A DNA stretch of 64,000 nt from Actinomycetota bacterium (lineage in GTDB: Bacteria; Actinomycetota; Acidimicrobiia; Acidimicrobiales; Ilumatobacteraceae), in the NCBI GenBank assembly GCA_947454105.1, contig CANGIP010000010.1:27607-91606 (forward strand), read 5' to 3'. The notes beneath the pieces were generated by a model. That model was not told where the DNA came from and made no database searches. It saw only the letters and a list, made by a program, of their open reading frames with translations. The translations under genes were made by a program, and so were the position numbers. Every line of letters begins with the position of its first letter. Within the stretch, counting starts at the first letter, position 1. Shown here one piece after another: positions 41,093 to 50,100 of this stretch.

Positions 41093-41629
41093 TCAGAGTG
41101 ACAAGTTCTTTCTGATTGTGAGTAATTGGCGGCGCAGCATGATGCCATCGCCAGGGCCAAGAATGACTTTCTCAATCACTGAACCCAAGGGCAACTTGAT
41201 GCGTGATCGCATGCGTGTCACTAAACGAGTTCCTTGAGGATCATCACGTAATTCATAGGCGAGGGTGAAATGTAGTTTGGGAGATTTTTTGCCCAGCGAT
41301 TGAATCTCAAGAACAAAGTGATGCGGTGAGTCAACAATGGTCGCAGTGAATGAAGATGGGCCAGCAGGAATTTTGTCTCCCGATTCAACTGTTTGCCATT
41401 CGTCATGAATAGTGGTGGCGCTCTTGCGACCAAGATTGTCGAGCCAGTCGTAGCTGTACCAACCGGCTCGCCCAAAACCCATTTGCCGAATCCATGGAAA
41501 GACCTTTTCTGGGGGAGCAGCAATCGTGATTGACCGAGTTGCGATGAGCGTTGCATCACTACACAAGTCGTCGCCGATCACCGAACTTTGAATCTCTTGT
41601 TCGGTTGCGCCCCAGTATTGAAAGATCAT
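41093..41629 (-). CDS. SRPBCC-fold protein
   Basis: A 178-residue helix-grip-fold protein. The N-terminal region contains TRSITIAAPPEKVFPWIRQM, where APPEKVFPWI is the characteristic first helix entry, then GWYSYDWLDNLG and the strands FTATIVDSPHHFVLEI, LHFTLAYELRDDP and RLVTRMRSRIKL. The fold makes a hydrophobic pocket for lipids, polyketides or aromatics; many members are lipid-transfer-like or cyclases. There is no signal peptide. A TACCCT box is 10 nt before the ATG. It is in the same direction as the two Gfo/Idh/MocA genes, 51 bp upstream of them. Confidence 0.8.
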   Translation of the reverse strand: MIFQYWGATEQEIQSSVIGDDLCSDATLIATRSITIAAPPEKVFPWIRQMGFGRAGWYSYDWLDNLGRKSATTIHDEWQTVESGDKIPAGPSSFTATIVDSPHHFVLEIQSLGKKSPKLHFTLAYELRDDPQGTRLVTRMRSRIKLPLGSVIEKVILGPGDGIMLRRQLLTIRKNLSL

Positions 41630-41703
41630 GATTGATGAGAGGGTAACAAGATTTACGCGCGGAGGAGAGATGTCTACAATGTGATCCGACCGTAGGAGAC
41701 CTT

Positions 41704-42105
41704 GTGAGTGTGCCAGTGTTTGTCGCCCAAGAAATTGGCCACACCTTCATTGACGAAAATGTGTGGATGCCCACCGTCACGATTGACGTATCAGAGTCAC
41801 CCGAGATCGCAGACCTAGCCCGAGTGCATGCCGTTGAAGGAGTCGGCGATGTGAATACCCATGCGATTCGTCAAGATGATGCGGTTGTTATTGGTGTGCG
41901 GTTGACGACTCCTGTTGAGGCAATGTTTGCCGTGGCATTTAGTTATTCACTGCACCGAGAGTTTTTACATGCAGTGGCAGATGCGGGCACCCTTGTCTTT
42001 GCAACGACGAATACCGAAAACGCACACGAAGAACGACCCTTGTGGCTGAGCGTCTTCATCGATGGCGCTGGTTTGCGCCAAGCCTTAACTGTCGAAGACG
42101 ATTGA
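41704..42105 (+). CDS. Unknown 133-residue protein
   Basis: A soluble, acidic protein beginning MSVPVFVAQEIGHTFIDENV. I do not recognise it. It has alternating strands and helices (TPVEAMFAVAFSYSLHREFL; VADAGTLVFATTN) and no signal peptide or TM segment. A leadered start is supported: TACAAT at 41675-41680 is a good -10, and AGGAG (41694-41698) is placed 5 nt before GTG 41704, unlike the leaderless genes around it. It is divergent from the SRPBCC gene and converges with the 60-residue gene at 42134. Confidence 0.7.
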   Translation: MSVPVFVAQEIGHTFIDENVWMPTVTIDVSESPEIADLARVHAVEGVGDVNTHAIRQDDAVVIGVRLTTPVEAMFAVAFSYSLHREFLHAVADAGTLVFATTNTENAHEERPLWLSVFIDGAGLRQALTVEDD

Positions 42106-42133
42106 TTTAGGTAAATATCAATCGAGAGCAAAG

Positions 42134-42316
42134 TTAGCGTTGAGTAATTTCAAGAACTCGACGAAGTTTTAAGGAAGCTCGATCTGTTCCATAGTTCATC
42201 CTGCGAAGTTCGAGCGCGTGTTGAAGACGAGCCTGTGGGGTTTGAGCAGCCCAGAAAGCCCGGTCGCGTTGAGCGGCCTCACCGTGAGAAGCGGCTATTT
42301 GGATCGTCTTGTTCAT
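42134..42316 (-). CDS. Small antitoxin-like protein, orphan paralog
   Basis: A 60-residue basic protein starting MNKTIQIAASHGEAAQRDRA. It aligns by eye with the 63-residue protein at 42486. Both have an aromatic-rich centre (FWAAQTPQARL; YWVTRPVSERL), then ALELRRMNYG / VEELRAEYHG, then an arginine-rich helix LRRVLEITQR / LSRVCRIIRR. In that second case the gene precedes a nucleotidyltransferase gene, which suggests an antitoxin-like role. This copy has no nucleotidyltransferase next to it. It may be an orphan, or a regulator of the neighbouring module. The ATG at 42316 lacks a clear ribosome-binding site. Confidence 0.6.
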   Translation of the reverse strand: MNKTIQIAASHGEAAQRDRAFWAAQTPQARLQHALELRRMNYGTDRASLKLRRVLEITQR

Positions 42317-42472
42317 CGCATTTTGAGCTACCTATCAAAGGGGGTGGGAGTGCCGAAATGACGCTCTATGGTTGAATCGCATGAGCAGTATCAATCCTGA
42401 TGAAAGGTGTGGCGGCGAAATTCGCAATTCACCCGCCATTGTTTTCCAATGCGGTGCCTGTTCTTTTTGGGG

Positions 42473-42485
42473 TAGAATTGAGACA
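42473..42485 (+). promoter_or_regulatory. Leaderless -10 for the small protein at 42486
   Basis: TAGAAT (42473-42478), then 7 nt, then ATG 42486. It sets the start at MHSIQK rather than the upstream ATG at 42372. Confidence 0.5.
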
Positions 42486-42677
42486 ATGCATTCCATCCAG
42501 AAGGTCGTAACTCGAAAGCGCAAGGGCGACGACGATGCTGCGTGGACCTATTGGGTCACCCGACCCGTATCTGAACGTCTGGCGATGGTGGAAGAACTTC
42601 GAGCTGAGTATCACGGATGGACACATGAACCTGAACCAAGACTTTCAAGAGTTTGTCGAATTATTCGTCGCTCATGA
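42486..42677 (+). CDS. Small antitoxin-like protein upstream of a nucleotidyltransferase
   Basis: A 63-residue basic protein starting MHSIQKVVTRKRKGDDDAAW. Its centre and C-terminus match the orphan 60-residue protein at 42134 (YWVTRPVSERLAMVEELR; RLSRVCRIIRR). It overlaps the next gene, a nucleotidyltransferase, by 53 bp in another frame. That overlap and the small-plus-NTase layout are typical of two-component toxin-antitoxin-like modules such as MNT or AbiEii-type pairs. Which partner is toxic, if either, is not shown by the sequence. The start is fixed by the TAGAAT box 7 nt upstream. Confidence 0.7.
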   Translation: MHSIQKVVTRKRKGDDDAAWTYWVTRPVSERLAMVEELRAEYHGWTHEPEPRLSRVCRIIRRS

Positions 42678-43074
42678 GGTCGAGTTCCTCATTGTTGGTG
42701 GATACGCGCTAGCGGCACATGGTCACCCGCGATACACCAAGGACCTTGATGTTTGGGTTTGGCTCGGGCCGGAAAATGCACAGCGAATTCTTGCCGCGAT
42801 AGAAGAGTTTGGGTTCGGTGATTTGGGACTCACCGCTGCAGATTTTCAAGAACCAGATGTGATGGTGCAGCTCGGCCGAGAACCTCAACGCATCGATATT
42901 TTGACGTACGCGTCAGGGCTTCAATTTTCTGACGCGTACAAGAATCGTGTCTTAGTGAAAATTGGCAACGTTGACGTGCCATTTATTTCCGTTGACGATC
43001 TTCGAACCAACAAGATGGCGACAGGCAGGCCACGTGATCTTGCGGATGTCGCCGACTTGCCACAGGCTGAGTAA
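42625..43074 (+). CDS. Nucleotidyltransferase of a toxin-antitoxin-like module
   Basis: A 149-residue protein. The NTase signature is LIVGGYALAAHGHPRYTKDLDVWV, in which GGYALAAHG is the GGxAxxxHG-type loop and TKDLDVWV supplies the metal-binding Asp pair DxD. The segment VDDLRTNKMATGRPRDLADV is typical of this family (DUF6036-like, with a K.A.GR.KDLADV motif). Members transfer nucleotides to proteins or RNA, or act in toxin-antitoxin pairs. I chose ATG 42625 because the region upstream is shared with the overlapping small gene; a longer frame would begin at 42535. The paired 63-residue protein is the likely antitoxin or partner. Confidence 0.8.
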   Translation: MNLNQDFQEFVELFVAHEVEFLIVGGYALAAHGHPRYTKDLDVWVWLGPENAQRILAAIEEFGFGDLGLTAADFQEPDVMVQLGREPQRIDILTYASGLQFSDAYKNRVLVKIGNVDVPFISVDDLRTNKMATGRPRDLADVADLPQAE

Positions 43075-43189
43075 CCTCCACAAAAATGACGAAAAGTGTG
43101 TCGGCAGATTTCGCACCACATTTCGCACCATCCCCGCCTTCGTGAGGCTGGTGCGTAATTCCCAAGCCCAATGTTGATGGGGTACTGGC

Positions 43190-43773
43190 GGGTGTTTCAG
43201 TAAACGTTTGGAACGCGAAACGCCATTTTTTGGAACGCGTGAATTGATCGTGTTTGAAAGTAGAAGGTATCGTCGCAATTGATCCGCCTCTTCCGGCTGG
43301 ATGGAATAATCCCACCGATGTGCGATGTAAGCGAGTATCAGCGCGATGTTATTTGAAGAGAGCAGCGCAGAACTTGCAACTCCACAATTCAACTTTAGAA
43401 AATTAGTTGAGAACTCCATTGCCTTCTTTGTCGCGGGCCACTTTTCTTCCAAAAAAGACCGTTGTATAAGTCCCACATTGTTGAACTTGCATTGATCAGT
43501 AATAACTGAAATTAGTGATCGTAAGTTGACGCCTACATCAAAGTTGAAATTCTGCTGATTGCATTTCTTTTCAAATGCTTGGAAATCCGCAAGGCATCCG
43601 GGCCATTTCGCAGTGACCTGAGCGAGTGCTAGGTCTGAGCCACGCAGGGTTGTTCCCTTTGAATTGACCCGTTGTCGAAGCGTGGTGCCACAACACAGAT
43701 CGAAGTTGCTCGCGACGTCTTTCATCTGAGATTGCCAAGGAACGCTCAAGCGTGTGATTTCTTTGTGAGACAC
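43190..43773 (-). pseudogene. Decayed DUF262 (GmrSD/ParB-like) gene fragment
   Basis: In one minus-strand frame the stretch RVNSKGTTLRGSDLALAQVT, then KWPGCLADFQAFEKKC and a later ALLSSNNIALILAYIAHRWD, matches the C-terminal half of the DUF262 domain. That domain is a DGQQR/ParB-like nuclease found in GmrSD and related defence enzymes. The N-terminal part carrying the catalytic motif is missing; sequences upstream are not in the same frame. After about RYLLLSNTINSR the frame no longer looks like the family. It is therefore a 5'- and 3'-truncated remnant. Its neighbour is a toxin-antitoxin-like module, suggesting a former defence patch. Confidence 0.6.
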
Positions 43774-44156
43774 CCTTGTTTTGAGTCATCAAGAGGCCCG
43801 TATCCAAGAAAAATTTTGGATACTTGTCGCTGGCATGTTTTCTGGCGCCACTTTGCGTTCTCTGAACCTCTGTGGACCGTTATGGCTCGTCTCTCTCTAT
43901 TTTTCATGGCTGATAAGGAATAGGCGAGACACCTCAACCTCGAGTCCAACTTGAGGGTTAGTTACTTGAGGGTTTATCCACACCTCAATCCCCGCAGACC
44001 CTTGCAAGTACAGGATTTCTGCAGGTTGTGCCTTGGATAAGGACGAAAAATGCGAAGTATCATTTGTAGTGATCACATTTGTAGCAAACGCATATCAAAA
44101 AACGCTTGCCGCTTATGTCTCGTACCAAATACTTCCACAACACGAGGGGCGAATCC
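43774..44156. promoter_or_regulatory. Gap ahead of the giant gene with a 9-bp direct repeat
   Basis: 383 bp without a supported gene. CATTTGTAG occurs twice, at 44061-44069 and 44076-44084, 15 nt apart, with TGATCA between; this is operator-like. The ribosome-binding site GAGGGG (44144-44149) lies 7 nt before GTG 44157. TTGAGGGTT-like sequence recurs near 43951-43972. I see no hairpin strong enough to call a terminator. Confidence 0.45.
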
Positions 44157-47100
44157 GTGAAACTTTTAAAGCGAGGTAGGTCTGTACCTACCCCGACCAC
44201 TGCGAGCAGCAGAGCGTCGGTCATCACACATCTCAATCGTGAGTTACGACGTGCGTTGCGCTGCGTTCTCGCACTATTCATTGCAGTGTCGACTGCACTT
44301 CCGTTCATGCCGTCATCGATCGCCCTCTCTGACTCCACGAACAACAACGTTGCCCTTGGTACAAGCAACACAAACGACAACTCTTCAAGCGGATCGCCCT
44401 CAGGTACGAAGAGCATCATCACACCAACAACAACACCAGCCATCACACCAACAACAACACCAATCATCACACCAACAGTGATTCCGGTGACTACTCCTGA
44501 CAATGCAACTTCGCCCGTTGCGATGCCATCAGTACCCACCGGTCTTGTCGTTACTCCTGAAGACAAGAAGCTCACGGTGCTTTGGAACACTGCGGAAGAA
44601 TCGGAGAAGATCTCTGGGTACGCAGTGTCTTGGAGTACAGATGGCCAAATATGGACATCTGTACCGTCGGCTCGCACATCAATCAACACTTCAGCAGTGA
44701 TTGAGGGTTTGACGAATGGTGTGGTCGTCTATGTCCAGGTGGCTGCGATGAACTCGTCGGGCACCAGCGGCAGTATCTCTTCGTCAGGTATCCCCGCGGC
44801 CATTGCGTCGGCTCCTCGTGGAGCTGCCTCGGTCACAACTCCGTCGGGTGGTACTCCGTACGCCGATGCAGTTCGTGGAGACTCACCGGCTGGCTTCTGG
44901 CAGTTCGCCGATACGCCGTCACACACCGTGGCTGATGCCGGTGCGGCAGGAACTCTGACGGGTGTGCCGTATTTCGGTATGCCTGCTCCGATTGGAGGCA
45001 TGACTGCTGGGTACCTGCAAAACATGGAATTGACATCGAATGTTGATGTAGCCGACATGTTCTCACTTGAGGGCTGGGTGAACCCATCTTCCATCAATGG
45101 CGATGCTGCAACGGTTGCGCGAGTGGGGAACAGCACCAATGGCTCGTTCATCCGCGTGACTACCGGCGGAGCTCTGCAGTTTGTTGGCTTTGCAAACGGA
45201 GTTGTTTCGAAAGTGGAGTCTGCGCGTGGACTTGTGCTGTCGGGTGTTTGGTCTCACATAGTGGCCACTTATGCCAATGGTCAGGTTGTCTTATACGTCA
45301 ATGGCGAACAGGTCGCTTCTGTTGCGGCCACAGCGACTGGTGGAACCTATGCCATCGGTGCAACTAATGATTCAGGATTCGCATTCAATGGTTCTGTCGC
45401 CAACTTTGCAGTGTACGACTCTGTGCTTGCATCATCTGATGTAGTTGATCACTGGTCCGCTGCGAACTATCGCCTAGGAACCGGAACAACCCCGTCAGCT
45501 CGTCCCGGCGATTCGTTTGCGATCATTGAGTGGACACCGCCACTATCTGACGGTGGTTCGCGCATTCTTGGATACAACCTCCAGGTGAACACTCCTGCTG
45601 GTTGGGTTGATGCGATTGCAAATACGTATTCGTTATCGACATCGGCCTTCGTGACACAACTGGAGGATGGAACACGGCTTGCAAATGGAACGGAATATGA
45701 GTTCCGTATTCGTGCAGTCACGAGTGTGGGTGCTGGTACTGCGAGTGAAGCAGTAGCCGTGACACCACGCGGCTTGGCTTCGGCTCCTTCGAACTTTGAT
45801 GTCACTGTCCCTTCGGTTGGTCAAGTCACCCTGAACTGGTCCGCACCAAGTAACAACGGCGGCTTTGCGATTACTGGCTATCGCATTGAGATCTCAAACG
45901 ATGGGAATTCTTGGCGTACCTATGCATCGGCAAGTGCTGACACGACAACTTTGTCAATGACAGATGTAGTGACGGGGTCTCCGTTCGTTGATGAGATATA
46001 CCACTTCCGCGTGCGAGCAGAGTCTTCTGCTGGTGGGGGACAATCAACTGTTGCAATAGCTGTTGCACCACTTCGAGATACACAGCCTGTTCGTAGCCAG
46101 TCAGTGAGCGAGAACAATGCAGAGCCGACGTCTGCGTTCGCAGGGGAGCAGTCTGCACTTTCTGCGTTAGCTGTAACTACAGATTCGGTTTTACGCACAT
46201 ATGCCACCGGTGGTGTCCCTGGCCGTGTTGATTCATTGGTGGCAACATCTACCAATGGTGGACTCACACTTGCGTGGAATGTCCCGACAGATAACGGTAC
46301 GAGTGCGATTACTGCGTACGTAGTTCAGTCATCAACTGATGGTGCTGTTTGGGCAAACGTTAATACATCTGCAACTTCTCCATTTGTCCTTGCATCTTTG
46401 GTTGCAGGTACGCAATACATGTATCGCGTCTATGCAGTGAATGCTTCGGGTAATGGCACGCCAACGATGGTTCTTGCTGTCGCCGGTGGCAACACTGCAG
46501 GCAACTTTGCATCTTCGCCAACAGGAACAAATGCAACAGCAGGAACAATTCCGGTTTCCGACACATCAAACCTCGATTCATACACATCTGCAGTTCTTGC
46601 GGATAATCCAACTGGATTCTGGAAACTGAGTGACGCTTCGGGCGCAACATCAGTAGCAGATTCGGGTAGTGCAGGTGCGAATGGCGTTCCCACGGCTGTG
46701 ACATTCGGGGGTACGACGAACTTCTCGCCGTTGGCGACAAGTCAGTTGGCAGCATCCTTCAATGGAACATCATCAAAGATTGTGATTCCAGACAATACTG
46801 CATGGCAATCAAATGAAATCACCGCGGAAGCATGGATTAAGCCGGGTGCAACGCAGACCACAAGTTTCGCTTCTCCATTGTCACGCAATACAACAAATGG
46901 CACTGGATGGTGGATTGAAGTAACAAACGCTGGTCAGTTGTTTGCTTGGGTGAATGGCGTTTACCTGTATTCAGCGTCAGGTGTGATTGTCCCGAGCAGA
47001 TGGCAACACATTGCAATGACATTTGATGGCAGCATCATCAAGTTGTATGTAAACGGAGTTGTTGTTTCAACAGTCGCTGCGCCAAATATTGAATTGCAGA

Positions 47101-50100
47101 CTTTAAGCACGCCACTGCAGATTGGTGCACGCAATGCAACTGCTGTCAACTTCTTCAATGGTCTTGTAAGCAATGTTGCCGTCTATGGAACTGCCTTAGG
47201 TGACGCTCGCATTCAGAACCATGTACAAGCAGGTGGCTTTGCTGCCAATACTGTTTCGGCACCAACTGTTGTTGCTGGTGATGGAACCGCGACTCTGACT
47301 TGGACAGCACCGACATACTCGAACGGCACGATTACCGGTTACGAGATTCAGACAGCTCCAGCTATCGGGGGCGGAGCTTCAGGCAATGTGTCTGTGTGGA
47401 CAACCGTTGCGACCTCGACTGCAACCTCTTCAACCGTTTCTCACACTCTTGCGGCTAGTGGCGGTGTCTCTTTCCGAGTGCGCGCAATTTCCTCTAGTGG
47501 TGCGGGTCAGTGGAGTATCCCAGTACAGACAACTGTTTTTGGTACCCCTGTGCTTCCATCGGGCCTCACAGCTGCGACGACGTCCAACAATCAAGTGACA
47601 TTGACATGGGTTGCGCCAACCAGAACGTCATCTGGCATTGCGATTGAGACCATCACCGGTTACCGCATCGAGTCAAGTACCAATGACGGCACCTCGTGGT
47701 CATCGATCACGCCAAGCACCGGTTCGACTGCTTTGACCTATGTAGTTGATGGGGTCACAAATGGCGTATCGCGTTTGTTCCGCGTTGCTGCATTGACTGC
47801 ATCAACGACGGGTGCATTCGCGTCTGTTTCCATCACTCCAGGTGTCGTTGCTAGCTCGCCTCGTAACCTCACCGCGACGGGGACAGGGGACGGAACCATC
47901 GCCTTGTCGTGGACGACGCCTCTGAACACAGGCGGTTCACCAGTTCTTAGTTACATCCTTGATTACTGCACTAGTGCAGGTTGTACTCCTTCAATCGTGA
48001 TTGACTCGGGTGTTCCCGCGTCAGCGACTTCCTACGCCGTGAGTGGAATGTTGAATCAGCAAGGTGGTATCACTTTCCGCTTGCGTGCCGTCACCGCTGC
48101 AGGCACGGGTGATGGCGCCACCGTGTTGGGCCGCACTGCACCGCAGGTAAGTGCGCCGAATGCACTGACAGGTGTTGCTGAAGTGACGTGGGAAGGTCTT
48201 TCGAATCAGGCGTATCTCACATGGTCTGCGCCAACATTGCTCTATGGCCAAACGGTTGTTGGTTATCAGTACGAGCAGTCTTCTGACGGTGGAGCAACGT
48301 GGACTGTTCTGAACAATCTGATTACAAATAGCACAAATACATATATACAGGGTCTCTCTGCTGGAGTCACGTATCAATTCCGTGTCGCTGCCCGCACGTC
48401 GCAAGGTCTTGGTCTCTACAACTACGTGTCAGTGACCCCTACGGGTAGTGCAACGTACACGGGCTCAATCGCGAGTGCGCCATTGAACTTGCGTGCAACT
48501 GTTGATGGAGCATCCACAGTTCTTCTCACCTGGGCTGCACCTGCATTTACAGGTGGACTTCCACTTTCCGGATATCGCTTGCGGTACTTGAATACAACAG
48601 ATCCGAATGCTGCAACTACCGGAGCAATTGACACAGTTGTCCCAGCTAACGCAACATCTTTCCGACTGAATGGTTTGCCCATCGGAAGCAACTACTTTGT
48701 GCGTTTGACTCCATTTACCTCGGTGGGTGATGGTGATTACGCAGCTGTTGGATTCATTCAGTACGACACACCTTCTGCACCTCGCACTCTCACCAGTGCG
48801 CCTGGTGACGGAACCGTGACATTGTCATGGGCTGTCCCCGCGAATAATGGCGGCTACACCGTTTATGGATATCGAGTAGAGCAATCGGGCGATGGCGTCA
48901 ACTGGACAGTGTTGACTCTTGACACTTCTGCAACGTCGTTTACTGCTCGCGGTGTCAACAATGGCAGTACGTACCAGTTCCGTGTTGCTCCAGTGACTGC
49001 TGTGGGTATCGGCGATTTCGCAACAATTCTTGCAACTCCGTTTACGACACCGAATGCACCCATCAATTTGATTGCAACGCCGGGTAATGAACAGATCACT
49101 CTGAATTGGACGGCGCCAACGAACAATGGCAGCGCCATTTCGCAGTACATCATTGAACGCTCTTCAGATAACGGTGCAAGCTGGTCAGAGATTGGCCGCG
49201 CGGTTGGCACAACCAACACAACGTTCACGGATACCGGCTTGTTGAACGGTTATTCGCAAGGAACATATAGCTATTACCAATATCGAGTATCGGCCGTTAA
49301 CAATGCTGGTACGGGAGCTGTGAGTACGACAGCGCAAACAGTTCCAGGCAATACGCCTGCAGGTGTCACTGGTTTGTACGTGTCTGGTCAATACAGCACC
49401 ATGATTCAGTTGAACTGGGCGTGCTGTTTGGGTGATTCGTCTCGTGGGCCGTTCTATCAGGGCAATGCACACCCGGTCACTGCTTTCCGTGTTGAGCAAA
49501 GCACTGATAACGGTGCGACATGGCAGTTCCTCTTTGACCGCCCCGTTGCTTATGCATGGGCGCGATTGTCTGGTTTGCGCAATGGCGTTCAGTATCAATT
49601 CCGTGTCTCAGCTGTGAACGATCTCGGTGCAGGAGTACCGACCATCATTTCTGCGACTCCATCGAGCACGCCAGACTCACCAACAAACATGGCTGTCACC
49701 ACGAATGTCACTGCCAACTCGGCGACTGCAACGGTGACTTGGGCGCCTCCCGTGACTGATGGTGGTTCGCCACTCATTGGTTACCGCGTGCGTTGGTGTG
49801 CGACTGCCAACTGCAATCCGACCACTGTTCTTTCTGATTCCCTGAGTCCCACAACGTTCTCGTATGTGGTGACTGGTCTGACAACTGGTACGCCGTACAA
49901 CATCAGTGTTGAGGCCGAGAACTCCAACGGCTATTCCGCCAATCAGACACAGATCCCTGTGTCCCCGATTGGCCTGCCGACTGCGGTGACCACATTGAGC
50001 ACATCTGTTGCGAACACCGTGACAGTCACGAACCCCGATGGAACAACGGGAACTGCGACATACCTCACCGTGACGTGGGCAGATCCGAATGCAACAAGTG

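Noticed and set aside
42372..42485. A longer N-terminus for the small protein at 42486
   Set aside because: The upstream frame (MNRMSSIN...) is not shared with the paralog at 42134, and the leaderless box fixes ATG 42486.
44418..44489. A CRISPR array or other spacer-repeat array
   Set aside because: The short repeats here are in-frame Thr/Pro codons of the giant protein with a 24-bp period, not spaced identical repeats.
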